A stretch of 21,147 nucleotides of DNA from a virus. The position numbers and the translations under genes were made by a program. Below the pieces are notes generated by a model that was not told where the DNA came from, did no database searches, and saw only the letters and a program-made list of their open reading frames with translations. The stretch spans positions 1-21,147 of IMG/VR virus record IMGVR_UViG_3300005588_000456; one strand, written 5' to 3'. Within the stretch, counting starts at the first letter, position 1. Every line of letters starts with the position of its first letter. Positions 6,190-13,110 of the stretch are shown in pieces.

Positions 6190-6219
6190 GATATAGCCAG
6201 AAGCTTATTGTAGGCACAA
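6190..6219 (-). promoter_or_regulatory. Promoter of the C4-like RNA and antirepressor unit
   Basis: On the minus strand TTGTGC (6219-6214) and TATATC (6195-6190) are spaced 18 bp. The start expected 7 nt downstream falls at 6183, the first base of the 10-bp closing stem of the candidate RNA. The agreement between promoter spacing and stem start is the main support; the hexamers themselves are moderate. Confidence 0.45.
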
Positions 6220-6258
6220 AAAAACCGCAACGTGAATGCTCAATAAGGGCGGTTGCGG
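6218..6258 (-). terminator. Intrinsic terminator (minus strand) upstream of the C4-like RNA promoter
   Basis: CCGCAAC (6258-6252) pairs with GTTGCGG (6231-6225) and is followed by seven T (6224-6218) on the minus strand. The loop is long (20 nt), so strength is uncertain. It would insulate the antirepressor promoter from transcription entering from the right. The rest of 6259-6384 contains no convincing gene; a weaker GGAG/CTCC hairpin with a T-run lies near 6286-6306. Confidence 0.5.
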
Positions 6259-6384
6259 GTTATATGCCGCCACGTGATGTTGTAAAAAAAGGAGTTGTGA
6301 AGCTCCAGTCGAAAGTGTATCTTTAAACTTCGCTTTTTGTCAAGGGGTGCGAAAACTGACAGAGAGCAACGCAGCGCATTCACG

Positions 6385-6415
6385 TTGCACAACAAAGAAT
6401 TAACTTATAAGTTAA
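6385..6415 (+). promoter_or_regulatory. Promoter region of the lipoprotein gene with 16-bp palindrome
   Basis: TTGCAC (6385-6390) and TATAAG (6406-6411) are 15 bp apart, slightly short for sigma-70. The -10 lies within the perfect 16-bp palindrome TTAACTTATAAGTTAA (6400-6415), a likely operator. It sits 29 bp before the gene start, so the gene has its own regulated promoter, as expected for a moron expressed from the prophage. Confidence 0.5.
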
Positions 6416-6444
6416 CCAGGATGACTAACAAAAGGAGAACACCT

Positions 6445-6957
6445 ATGACCAAACTCATCCCAATCATTTTGCTGGTATTTCTAAGCGCTTGCGCCAGCAT
6501 GAACGATGCACTAACACCCGATGCAGATATTGTAGAAGATGAATTTTACGGAACAAAAGAAGTTTACCAAGAACCTGTTAGCGCAACCAGCGCCTTCTCT
6601 GAAGGCTGGAACCTGCTTGGATTCCGTTGGAATACAGGGAATCCTGACATAGTTTACCTTTTAATAGCAGTTAATGGTGCTGTTAATGTGGAGGGACTAG
6701 ACTTTCGAATTGGCAACGAGTTTATTCAAACTGAAACTGCCAGCACACTGACTAAGTATGAAGATTCACATTCTCGACGTCAGTTTAAAGTATCCTATGA
6801 AGATTTCTTGAAGATAGCTAATGCTGATGAAGTCTTGATGCGCGTGGAGATGATCGACAAATACAATGTCAGCTCATTTGGTAAAAGCAAAAACGCAGCG
6901 GTTGGTTCAAAATTCCCCAAGTTTCTGGAACAGATAAAGCAGCTGAAGGGTTCTTAA
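6445..6957 (+). CDS. Predicted outer-membrane or periplasmic lipoprotein (moron)
   Basis: A 170-residue protein starting at ATG 6445, supported by AAAGGAGA 7-8 nt upstream; the open frame further upstream lacks a ribosome-binding site and a signal sequence. Residues 1-14 form a short signal peptide (MTKLIPIILLVFLSAC) ending in lipobox LSAC with the lipid-modified cysteine at 16. The mature protein starts CASMND and has no motif I recognise; it has alternating strands (GWNLLGFRWN, DIVYLLIAVNG, GLDFRIGNEFIQ) and a basic C-terminus. It is on the opposite strand from all its neighbours, with its own promoter, palindrome and terminator. This is the classic arrangement of a lysogenic-conversion gene; superinfection exclusion at the cell surface is a possible role, not shown. 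Confidence 0.82.
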   Translation: MTKLIPIILLVFLSACASMNDALTPDADIVEDEFYGTKEVYQEPVSATSAFSEGWNLLGFRWNTGNPDIVYLLIAVNGAVNVEGLDFRIGNEFIQTETASTLTKYEDSHSRRQFKVSYEDFLKIANADEVLMRVEMIDKYNVSSFGKSKNAAVGSKFPKFLEQIKQLKGS

Positions 6958-7012
6958 GTATTTGACATTTATCACGGGCACTTCCTTCGGTCGCCCGCGA
7001 AGGCGGGAATCC

Positions 7013-7045
7013 AAAAAAAGGCGCTTTAAGCGCCTTTTCTTTTGT
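7013..7045. terminator. Bidirectional intrinsic terminator
   Basis: GGCGC-TTTAA-GCGCC (7020-7034), extendable by AAA/TTT pairs, is flanked by seven A on the left (7013-7019) and TTTTCTTTT on the right. It can terminate the lipoprotein transcript on the plus strand and the 29-residue ORF transcript on the minus strand. Confidence 0.85.
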
Positions 7046-7050
7046 CTTAT

Positions 7051-7140
7051 TTACCAACCTGGATATCCGTCAAATCCGTAAAAACCTTCAATGACACTTC
7101 CATCTGGCAGCTTATCCCAACCCTGATAATCATCTTTCAT
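7051..7140 (-). CDS. Putative 29-residue peptide with own transcription unit
   Basis: A 30-codon frame (starts MKDDYQGWDKLPDG, ends GFDGYPGW) with a good Shine-Dalgarno (AAAGGAGAAAGG about 5-9 nt before the ATG). It is followed within 6 bp by the bidirectional terminator and preceded by a palindrome-bearing promoter region, so it looks like a complete mini-gene. It is acidic and rich in Gly, Tyr and Trp, with no signal sequence. I do not recognise it; function unknown. Confidence 0.5.
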   Translation of the reverse strand: MKDDYQGWDKLPDGSVIEGFYGFDGYPGW

Positions 7141-7161
7141 AGCCTTTCTCCTTTGTAATTG

Positions 7162-7198
7162 AACTAAATTTAGTTTAAGGGAATTTCACTAAGTGTAA
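7162..7198 (-). promoter_or_regulatory. Promoter and palindromic operator before the 29-residue ORF
   Basis: The 14-bp perfect palindrome AACTAAATTTAGTT (7162-7175) shares AACT/AGTT half-sites with the palindrome at 6400-6415. On the minus strand TTTACA (7198-7193) and TAAACT (7176-7171) are 16 bp apart, a plausible promoter whose -10 overlaps the palindrome. The shared half-sites hint at one regulator acting on both units. Confidence 0.4.
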
Positions 7199-7203
7199 AG
7201 CTA

Positions 7204-7407
7204 CTATAACTCTATCTCTAAAAACTTTCCCTTCCTTTCGATGATGATTTCCCGCCCATCAGCTATTGCTTCATAAATCACATAAACAGCCGGATAATAA
7301 CTTTGAGCGAACCCGAGAGCCTTCCGATAATCATCGAAAGTCTCCGATTGAATCTTATAGGGAGAGTTCTGGTTCTCCTGGTATTCAATGATCACTCTGT
7401 ATTTCAT
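7204..7407 (-). CDS. Unknown 67-residue protein
   Basis: I take ATG 7407 as the start (MKYRVIIEYQENQ) because it overlaps the stop of the preceding gene in an ATGA arrangement; the open frame continues 13 codons further up but has no better signal. The protein has an alternating strand pattern (YRVIIEY, YVIYEAI, REIIIERKGKFLEIEL) with a central helix, a small alpha/beta fold. No motif is recognised. It is the last gene of a four-gene cluster of small proteins (8002-7204). Confidence 0.6.
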   Translation of the reverse strand: MKYRVIIEYQENQNSPYKIQSETFDDYRKALGFAQSYYPAVYVIYEAIADGREIIIERKGKFLEIEL

Positions 7408-7580
7408 TGAGCCATCCAATCGAGCATTTCTTGTTTTGAGCCCCAATCCTCCGGGAACACAGCATACTTTTTATGTAGTTCACCAATGTTTGCTAGAACC
7501 TCTTTATCCTGATCATTAAGTTCAATGCAGATAGGTTCATCTTTCGCATCAAACCACGTATCACCTATTTTAACTTTCAT
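7404..7580 (-). CDS. Unknown 58-residue acidic protein
   Basis: A 58-residue frame beginning MKVKIGDTWFDAKDEPICIE and ending MLDWMAQ. The Shine-Dalgarno AAGGAG is 12 nt upstream within the end of the preceding gene, which stops 4 bp before; the stop overlaps the next start (ATGA). It begins with two short strands and a helix rich in Asp and Glu. This resembles the phrasing of many small phage proteins that carry a local condition in their N-terminus, but I know no family. The tight spacing supports it being real. Confidence 0.65.
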   Translation of the reverse strand: MKVKIGDTWFDAKDEPICIELNDQDKEVLANIGELHKKYAVFPEDWGSKQEMLDWMAQ

Positions 7581-7584
7581 AAAA

Positions 7585-7830
7585 TCAGTACTCCTTGCTA
7601 TCCCAGATTAGTTCACCCTGATCATTCCAAACTTTAAACTTCCAGTAAGGATGACAGTTGCTAAGAGTGCCATCACCGAAATCCACATTAAAGTTGCACG
7701 CTCTGTTGCCAGATTTGATAACTCCTTCCTGGCCAGCAACAGTACATCGCCACCCGGCTTTGATGGAGGGGAGATCTCTGTATTCAGTCACGCGGTCGAT
7801 ACTCGATTGAGCCTCAATTATATCAGACAT
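7585..7830 (-). CDS. Unknown 81-residue protein
   Basis: An 81-residue protein with a central strand-rich part (GWRCTVAGQEGVIKSG, CNFNVDFGDGTLSNCHPYWKFKVW) resembling a small SH3/Tudor-like barrel, as seen in several phage host-takeover proteins; that comparison is only impressionistic. It starts with GGAGGGTAAAA before the ATG and overlaps the preceding gene by 8 bp. No catalytic motif is visible. Confidence 0.65.
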   Translation of the reverse strand: MSDIIEAQSSIDRVTEYRDLPSIKAGWRCTVAGQEGVIKSGNRACNFNVDFGDGTLSNCHPYWKFKVWNDQGELIWDSKEY

Positions 7831-8002
7831 TTTTACCCTCCTTCAGCTGCTTCAATTTCTGCTGTGCCTGAGCCTTCGATTCGAAGATTAAAGGGCCGTT
7901 GTTATCCATACAATGATGCCATTTACCCTTAATCAACACCTGAATGCCGTAATGTGGGGTTAGTTTGTCGGTGTTAAACCAGTCGTGTAATCGGTATTTC
8001 AT
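7823..8002 (-). CDS. Unknown 59-residue basic protein
   Basis: A 59-residue frame starting MKYRLHDWFNTDKLTPHYG with Shine-Dalgarno AAGGAG 6 nt upstream. It has two short strands (IQVLIKGKWHHCM) and a Lys/Gln-rich C-terminal helix. It overlaps the following gene by 8 bp and opens the small-gene cluster after a gap of 160 bp. Not recognised. Confidence 0.65.
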   Translation of the reverse strand: MKYRLHDWFNTDKLTPHYGIQVLIKGKWHHCMDNNGPLIFESKAQAQQKLKQLKEGKNV

Positions 8003-8162
8003 GTCGTCTCCTTAGTTAGTTAATACCCCTTTGTCGCCACCGGCGGGGCTACCGGCTATTCACACAATGACTTGGCTTGCTGCTTATTAGCTGAGTGGGC
8101 GCATAATACTTGTATGGAGGTTACACAAGCGCTAACCCAAACGCTGACCCGAACAACCGCGG
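8003..8162. other. Intergenic gap with imperfect direct repeats
   Basis: This 160-bp gap separates the long early operon from the small-gene cluster. It contains a GC-rich stretch with repeated ACCGGC (8040-8056) and two imperfect 12-bp direct repeats, CGCTAACCCAAA and CGCTGACCCGAA (about 8130-8153). A promoter or processing site is likely here, but no convincing hexamers are seen. Confidence 0.35.
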
Positions 8163-8426
8163 TTATTCTTTGAGCTCGCTTTCGCTAGATTCCCACTGCC
8201 CTATTTCCTGATAAAGCTCCGCAAGCTTTTCTCCTACATCTTTAAGTAGAGTTTTGCACTTATGATTCCAGATACCGTAGTGACAGCCATCATTGCTATT
8301 CAGGTCATCACTTTCTTGTACATGCCCTAGCTGCCTTTCCACAATGTCCTGAATATTGGCTACACGGTCGAGCGCTTCGAGGTTGTAGCCTTCAGTTGTT
8401 TTTGTGCAAGTTTTAAATTCAGTCAT
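8163..8426 (-). CDS. Unknown 87-residue acidic protein
   Basis: An 87-residue, glutamate-rich protein overlapping the preceding gene by 8 bp. The middle contains a His/Cys-bearing stretch (NDGCHYGIWNHKCKTLL) and the C-terminal part looks like an amphipathic helix (LKDVGEKLAELYQEIGQWES). Last gene of the long early operon. Not recognised. Confidence 0.65.
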   Translation of the reverse strand: MTEFKTCTKTTEGYNLEALDRVANIQDIVERQLGHVQESDDLNSNDGCHYGIWNHKCKTLLKDVGEKLAELYQEIGQWESSESELKE

Positions 8427-8754
8427 GATCAGATTCCCTTGCTCTCAAGTTCACCGGCTCAAATCGTGGATAAGTTTTGCCGGCAAAGCGCACTTCTAAA
8501 TTATGAATCTGAAGGAAGCCACCCAATGTCCAGTTGCAGCCTTTCGAATCATCGAAGCGACCAACACAGGAGAAGGCAAGGAACGGCTGAACATCTTCCC
8601 AGTCTTTGCCAGCACCGGCATCTATGAGGTCTTGTGCACTTTGCTCCGTTCCGCATCGAGGACAGACAAACTTAGCGTTCACCGTGTCGCAGTTCTGATC
8701 TTTGATGGCCTGTTGGAACTCCTCTAAGGAGACGATTTTTAATTGGTTACTCAT
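8419..8754 (-). CDS. VVA0879-like zinc-binding phage protein
   Basis: A 111-residue protein. Residues 29-111 follow the pattern of the phage/prophage proteins annotated as VVA0879 family: FVCPRCGTEQSAQDLIDAGA, then FSCVGRF, a GCNWTLGGFLQIH segment and a PRFEPV strand. Cys31, Cys34, Cys63 and Cys73 could bind a metal. The family is common in early phage operons and its function is not established. It overlaps both neighbours by 8 bp. A ribosome-binding site (AGGAG) lies in the usual place. Confidence 0.75.
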   Translation of the reverse strand: MSNQLKIVSLEEFQQAIKDQNCDTVNAKFVCPRCGTEQSAQDLIDAGAGKDWEDVQPFLAFSCVGRFDDSKGCNWTLGGFLQIHNLEVRFAGKTYPRFEPVNLRARESDHD

Positions 8755-9055
8755 GGTCCTTCTCCCTAGGCCCTATCATTTCAATAGTGCCAATTTGTGC
8801 GACAACCCCTTTGGTCAAATCCACTTTAACGGGTTGATCCTGAGTCACCTTATGCCAGGTCAAATTGTTTTCCTTGCAGGCTTTGTCCCAGGCATTGATT
8901 GCGTTTACTTCGTCCTGCATGTCGCTACCACCTTCGATCCCTGCGTCTCTGAGTCGCTTCAGGTTTTCCTTCAGCAGGGTTCCAGCAACCAGTAGGTCGT
9001 GGATAGTTTGGTAGGCGTAATGCAGCTGCCGTTCTTGTACTGGATCGTTTTTCAT
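8747..9055 (-). CDS. Unknown 102-residue helical protein
   Basis: A 102-residue protein whose first 65 residues are strongly helical (ERQLHYAYQTIHDLLVAGT, LLKENLKRLRDAGIEGG) with a strand-rich tail (VKVDLTKGVVAQIGTIEMIG). Overlaps of 4 and 8 bp with neighbours show coupled translation. Not recognised. Confidence 0.65.
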   Translation of the reverse strand: MKNDPVQERQLHYAYQTIHDLLVAGTLLKENLKRLRDAGIEGGSDMQDEVNAINAWDKACKENNLTWHKVTQDQPVKVDLTKGVVAQIGTIEMIGPREKDHE

Positions 9056-9240
9056 GAGTCTTCACCTTCTACAAATTCAATAATGCCGTGCTGGCCGTCT
9101 TCAGTGGCTTGCCACTCGATAACCTTCAGCGAGTCTTCACCGTTGATCTGGATCTCCGTGTCTGGAGGGAACTGCGATAAGATTTGAATTAATTCCCCGG
9201 TGCAGACAACCTGGTGAGATCTGGTGTTTTTAAACATCAC
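9052..9240 (-). CDS. Unknown 62-residue highly acidic protein
   Basis: Twelve Asp/Glu against three Lys/Arg give a strong negative charge. The pattern GELIQILSQFPPDTEIQING then strand IIEFVEG is seen in small phage proteins of unknown role. GTG 9240 fits the Shine-Dalgarno AAGGAG (7 nt) better than the following ATG 9237, so the start is uncertain by one codon. Size and charge would be compatible with a DNA mimic, but this is speculation. Confidence 0.6.
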   Translation of the reverse strand: MMFKNTRSHQVVCTGELIQILSQFPPDTEIQINGEDSLKVIEWQATEDGQHGIIEFVEGEDS

Positions 9241-9400
9241 TGTTACGCTCCTTTTTCAGGCGGTCTAACAACATCCCGAGTTGATTCAGGTTGTAGTAAT
9301 CCTGAATTACGATGTTGCCGATTTGGGGCATAACCTCTTCAAAGAATTTATCTGCTCTGTCGATGAGCTCGTTCATGTCATTTTGTTGCTGTTGGTTCAT
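9230..9400 (-). CDS. Unknown 56-residue protein
   Basis: A 56-codon frame starting MNQQQQNDMNELIDRADKF and ending LDRLKKERNSDV, with GAGGTGATGT before the ATG. It is nearly all helical and overlaps the next gene by 11 bp, whose Shine-Dalgarno lies inside its 3' end. Not recognised; supported by context and the good ribosome-binding site. Confidence 0.6.
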   Translation of the reverse strand: MNQQQQNDMNELIDRADKFFEEVMPQIGNIVIQDYYNLNQLGMLLDRLKKERNSDV

Positions 9401-9428
9401 ACATCACCTCGTAGGCTCTTAAAGTTAA

Positions 9429-9614
9429 TTACCAGCGTGCTGAGAACGCCAGGTCTCGAATTTCAGGGTTTAGTGGAATCGCATCATCGTGCTCACCGTG
9501 AAGGGTGACTTTTGATAGTCGCTTGCGGTATGGGTTTGGTTGCTTTTGCCCAACCTTCAGGTCTCCGGTGTATTGCGGATAGGACTCTTTAGCTTTGATG
9601 CGCTTAACTGTCAT
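9429..9614 (-). CDS. Unknown 61-residue basic protein
   Basis: A 61-residue protein with a basic first half (MTVKRIKAKESYPQYTG, QKQPNPYRKRLSKV). The start overlaps the preceding stop in an ATGA arrangement. No motif is recognised; basic charge would fit nucleic-acid contact. Confidence 0.58.
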   Translation of the reverse strand: MTVKRIKAKESYPQYTGDLKVGQKQPNPYRKRLSKVTLHGEHDDAIPLNPEIRDLAFSARW

Positions 9615-9886
9615 GACTCCGATTTTGAATCGTTTAGCGATGATTTTTCAGGATCCTGGCTAAAAAATATTGTCAGCACTTCCTCTTTGGATAACAGGCT
9701 TCTGCGTTGCTGGCGCTTACAGCTTCTGACCAGGCCTTTGGTCACTTCCGGATGCGCATGGCGGTTACGAATGCGGTATGCCATAGCAATAGAAATTTCG
9801 TATTCTTCAGCAAGATTTCGCACAGGCTCAGAGCTGATATAAATATCTCGGATCTGCTCGACCTTTAGTTTTCTATGTCTACCCAT
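9611..9886 (-). CDS. Small HTH DNA-binding protein
   Basis: I chose ATG 9886 (MGRHRKLKVEQI), giving 91 residues, because AGGTGAG lies upstream and it overlaps the previous gene by only 8 bp; the longer frame starting at 9961 has no such signal. Residues 8-45 form a helix-turn-helix: KVEQIRDIYISSEPVRNLAE, then EYEISIAMAYRIRN, similar to Hin/resolvase-type or homeodomain-like HTH. A basic patch (RSCKRQQRRSL) follows. It is probably a regulator of this operon or an accessory DNA-binding factor. Confidence 0.7.
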   Translation of the reverse strand: MGRHRKLKVEQIRDIYISSEPVRNLAEEYEISIAMAYRIRNRHAHPEVTKGLVRSCKRQQRRSLLSKEEVLTIFFSQDPEKSSLNDSKSES

Positions 9887-10142
9887 TGTGCTCACCTCGC
9901 TTTTTAGGCTTTGTGACCTTGCCAGGGTGGCCGATCTTGGCAACATCTCTGCTGATGGCATCCTGCGCAGTCATGCCTGGCTTGAAGAATGGCACCCATG
10001 ACTGAGCGTATTCGTGGGCAATGCCCTGTGGCATACCTAGTTCACTTTTAGCCAAGGCCAGTAATTCTTGAGTGAATCGTTCACGAGCTGCACTCAGCGT
10101 CTTGCCCAATCTACGAGCTGGCATAATTAAGTCGTTTCTCAT
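9879..10142 (-). CDS. Unknown 87-residue protein
   Basis: An 87-residue protein with a helical body (TLSAARERFTQELLALAKSE, IAHEYAQSWVPFFKPG) and a basic C-terminus (GKVTKPKKRGEHNG). Overlaps of 4 and 8 bp with neighbours. A second in-frame ATG at residue 7 is possible. Not recognised. Confidence 0.6.
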   Translation of the reverse strand: MRNDLIMPARRLGKTLSAARERFTQELLALAKSELGMPQGIAHEYAQSWVPFFKPGMTAQDAISRDVAKIGHPGKVTKPKKRGEHNG

Positions 10143-10384
10143 GCGACCTCCTTTTGTGGCAGCAAAATAACGCCATCAACTCGGATCTCGTTGATTTTGC
10201 TGGTTGGTAATTGGCTTGCGTTGGCGTAAAAAAGTTGCAGGTTTTCGTACTGCTCCCGGTCAACATACAGCGCATCTATCTGCTCGGAATGCAGGCGCAT
10301 GTAGACCAGGTGTTTGTGGCAAGCGTTAATGAATTTAACGGCTTTTTTCTTGTTTAATTTTTTACCTTCGATAATCACTTCCAT
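10139..10384 (-). CDS. Unknown 81-residue protein after the primase
   Basis: The start overlaps the primase stop (TAATG), so it is coupled to replication-gene translation. It has a basic N-terminal helix (KKLNKKKAVKFINACHKHLV) followed by a helix and two strands (EIRVDGVILLP). Not recognised; a replication accessory role would be a guess from position. Confidence 0.62.
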   Translation of the reverse strand: MEVIIEGKKLNKKKAVKFINACHKHLVYMRLHSEQIDALYVDREQYENLQLFYANASQLPTSKINEIRVDGVILLPQKEVA

Positions 10385-13110
10385 TAGAGGACTCCTTGTG
10401 CGGCAAGATTGGGATTCAATGTCGGAATTGATGCGGATAACCCGTATTCCTGAAGCTTCTCAAGCGACAATCCGCTCAGATGGGCGACTCGTTTACCGTT
10501 TATCGTGCGTTCCTTGTCGTCAATGTGGAGAACACCGGCCCTTTCAAGCTGCTTCTTTAAGACTTTTGCTGACTTCACCGGCAATGCGTTGTATTTATCT
10601 CTAAGGGCTGGTGTCTGCGAAAAATGCTGCATGACGTGGCTTGGGCGAACAAATAAACACATAGTGTTATCGTCTTTCTCAGCTTCGCTAAATTGATACG
10701 GATATCGGAACTGGTTGGAATCAATTTCGCCAAGCACCACTTCCATGATCCAGACCCAAGGTTCACGATCCGAACTGGTCTCGACAATATGGCTGTTCAT
10801 TTCGGTGATCAGGTGAGGGATAAAAGCGCCAGTGGCTTCGTCGATGTTTGCGAATCGGCAAACCAGACGCCATGCAGCGAGAACGGCGGCATAATTGCCA
10901 ACCATCCGCATGGCACCATCGTCATTTTTAGCTGCTGATGATTTGTCTGACATGAATTTGCGACACTTCGCATACAGTTTGGCGACTGTCTCACGGTCTA
11001 AGCCCGACAAATAATCAAGCCATTGCTTTACGGGGAATTTGGGCAAGGTTTCAGGCATCATCGGGCCTTTCTTTCCGGTCAGTTCTACCCGAGTGACTTT
11101 ACCGAGTAGTGAGTTGACTGGCACATCCTCGCCTGCTAACAGCACTGGAGCGCTGACCAGGTATTCCGTCATGTCAGAGCCACGGCGGGTAATGGTGTAT
11201 TGATAAGACTCCTGCAGCAGCGCCACGGCTTTATCGATAACCTGTGAGTTTCGTGCTGAGATTTCTTCCCAGCCAACAGGGTGGCTAGTGTGACTGACAG
11301 AAGTCAGCAAACGAAATTCAGTTTGTAGTGATTGTCCGGAGAACATGGTGAAACCAATCGTGCGCTCCAGACGTTTAATGATCGTCGACTTACCCGCGCC
11401 CTTGTCCGCCTGAAGAACAAGATGTGGCCAGAAGCCAATCAAGGCCTTTAAGTGACAGCCCAATGCCCAGACCAGCATTTGAGTTGCAGCATTTTCTTTG
11501 AAGGTTTCCTGATAAGCTTCGACAACGGATCGGGCGTCCGATGTTTGGCCACGCGGGAAAGTCAGACCGTGATATGGGCATTGCTTTTGTGGATCGGTGA
11601 AGAAGCAGTCAACGCCTTCATTGACGGTCAACTTGCGTTCTTTCCAGGCAAGGCCCACAAAGTTAATAGCCGTTCGCCCACCGATGGAAACAGCGCGTTC
11701 CCAAATATTAACCACCCGGGCAAAGTGGGCAGGACGATAGATAGGGCCAAACTTGCGCCACTGGTCTATGTTGTGCAGGTTTTCGTCGTGTAAGACCCTG
11801 CGAATTAATACATTCCCGTGCCTTGGAACTTGAACCGCTGCAGCGAATACACTGTGGGGTTCATCGTCATCTTCTCCGGACATGACGGCTTTTGCGGAGG
11901 CGATAGTGACTTTGCTGACAGCAGCAACACGAAAGCCACACACGTCTTCATAAGCTTTGTAGTCAGAGCCCTCTTCATCATCTCTCCTTTTAAGTTGAAA
12001 GAACTGGGTAAAGTCCGGACGCACTTCAAAAAATGGGTATTTCTGGGCATCATGAAAGGGTAAATAAATACGCGGTTTGCCTGGTGTGTCGTCACCCAGC
12101 TGACCAGGTATCAACCAGGGTTCCCGGCGTTCGAGCGCCATGCGGGTTTCATCAGCACCCTTCTCCACCAGCAAATCGTTAATATCCTGCCCAACTTCCC
12201 ATTCTCTGGTATCGACAATAAGACAGGGGATGTTGACTGCTGTCAGTTCTTCATGAACTCGCCAGGCACAGGATTGGCCAGGTCGATAGCCTTTATCGTT
12301 AATATCATCATGATCGGGACAAATGATGACTTCCTTGCCTCTGAGAAAACGCCAATCAATGCCCTGATTCTGAGTTCCTTTCATGGCCACGGCATGGACG
12401 AACGGATTGCTGGAAAAGGCTGTGAGAACGGTCAATGCGTTGATAGGTGACTCAACAATGTAAACCTTCTTCGCTTTTTTTAAACTGGAGGTGCACGGGA
12501 TATATAAAGAGCCGTTCTTCTCGCCCTGGCTTTTGGTTTTCAGTCCACCGTTGAGTTCAGGGTCAAGAAAGCGGTAATCAACCCCCTCGACATGGGATGT
12601 ATCAGCATTGCGAGAGATAAAGGCAACAGCAGGGCCGCAGTAACCAAGCTTACCAGGCTCAACAGTAGGAGAATGATAATCGCTGTAACCAAGTGTCCGG
12701 CGTTTGACAGCAAACTGAATAACTTTTTCATCAATTTTTCTTCCTTTTAAATAGTCAAATCCAAGTTCTGGTTTTTCCAAACATCGAGCCGCAATCCATT
12801 CAATCTGACTGAGTTGTTTGGCTTCTGTGGTGTTGTCGAACGGGATGTTGTAAAGCTCGTGTAGTCTGCGAACGGCTTCGCTTTCGTCAATCAAATCCTC
12901 AACATACATGATTAAATCAATGCAGCTCCCGGCTGCATCCGAGCTAAAGTCTTTGAAAGTCTTTCCATCGTTAAAAATGGACAGCGATGGGTTTTTGTCT
13001 TTATGGTGAGGAGAACGGTAGTTACCGTTCCCCTTCGGTCTTTCCAGCCCGAGCTTTTCAGCCAGGTCATGAAGGTCAATTCTATTTTTCAGTTCTTGTA
13101 TGTTCGCCAT
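10384..13110 (-). CDS. Primase-helicase fusion (degenerate zinc fold, TOPRIM, P-loop ATPase)
   Basis: This 908-residue protein is the replication enzyme of the element. Residues 1-95 match the DnaG-type zinc-binding fold (YRSPHHKDKNPSLSI, GSCIDLIMYV) but the usual cysteines are replaced: only His36 of the C-x2-H pair remains, and the CxxC pair reads DFSS. Residues 215-300 are a TOPRIM domain with the catalytic Glu220 in YIVESPINAL and the acidic CPDHDD at 264-269. Residues 545-690 form an ATPase: Walker A ADKGAGKST at 568-576, a Walker-B-like VGWEEIS at 612-618 and an arginine-bearing RRGSD segment. This is the layout of prophage and mobile-element primase-helicases. The start lies within the previous gene (29-bp overlap); the Shine-Dalgarno is weak. 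Confidence 0.9.
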   Translation of the reverse strand: MANIQELKNRIDLHDLAEKLGLERPKGNGNYRSPHHKDKNPSLSIFNDGKTFKDFSSDAAGSCIDLIMYVEDLIDESEAVRRLHELYNIPFDNTTEAKQLSQIEWIAARCLEKPELGFDYLKGRKIDEKVIQFAVKRRTLGYSDYHSPTVEPGKLGYCGPAVAFISRNADTSHVEGVDYRFLDPELNGGLKTKSQGEKNGSLYIPCTSSLKKAKKVYIVESPINALTVLTAFSSNPFVHAVAMKGTQNQGIDWRFLRGKEVIICPDHDDINDKGYRPGQSCAWRVHEELTAVNIPCLIVDTREWEVGQDINDLLVEKGADETRMALERREPWLIPGQLGDDTPGKPRIYLPFHDAQKYPFFEVRPDFTQFFQLKRRDDEEGSDYKAYEDVCGFRVAAVSKVTIASAKAVMSGEDDDEPHSVFAAAVQVPRHGNVLIRRVLHDENLHNIDQWRKFGPIYRPAHFARVVNIWERAVSIGGRTAINFVGLAWKERKLTVNEGVDCFFTDPQKQCPYHGLTFPRGQTSDARSVVEAYQETFKENAATQMLVWALGCHLKALIGFWPHLVLQADKGAGKSTIIKRLERTIGFTMFSGQSLQTEFRLLTSVSHTSHPVGWEEISARNSQVIDKAVALLQESYQYTITRRGSDMTEYLVSAPVLLAGEDVPVNSLLGKVTRVELTGKKGPMMPETLPKFPVKQWLDYLSGLDRETVAKLYAKCRKFMSDKSSAAKNDDGAMRMVGNYAAVLAAWRLVCRFANIDEATGAFIPHLITEMNSHIVETSSDREPWVWIMEVVLGEIDSNQFRYPYQFSEAEKDDNTMCLFVRPSHVMQHFSQTPALRDKYNALPVKSAKVLKKQLERAGVLHIDDKERTINGKRVAHLSGLSLEKLQEYGLSASIPTLNPNLAAQGVL

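Noticed and set aside
5570-6217. 215-residue version of the first Bro-like protein starting at 6217
   Set aside because: The extra N-terminal part runs through the structured RNA and lacks a ribosome-binding site, while ATG 6058 has GGAGG 5 nt upstream.
10314-12450. Plus-strand frames opposite the primase gene
   Set aside because: They are antisense shadows of the primase with no ribosome-binding sites or recognisable protein features.
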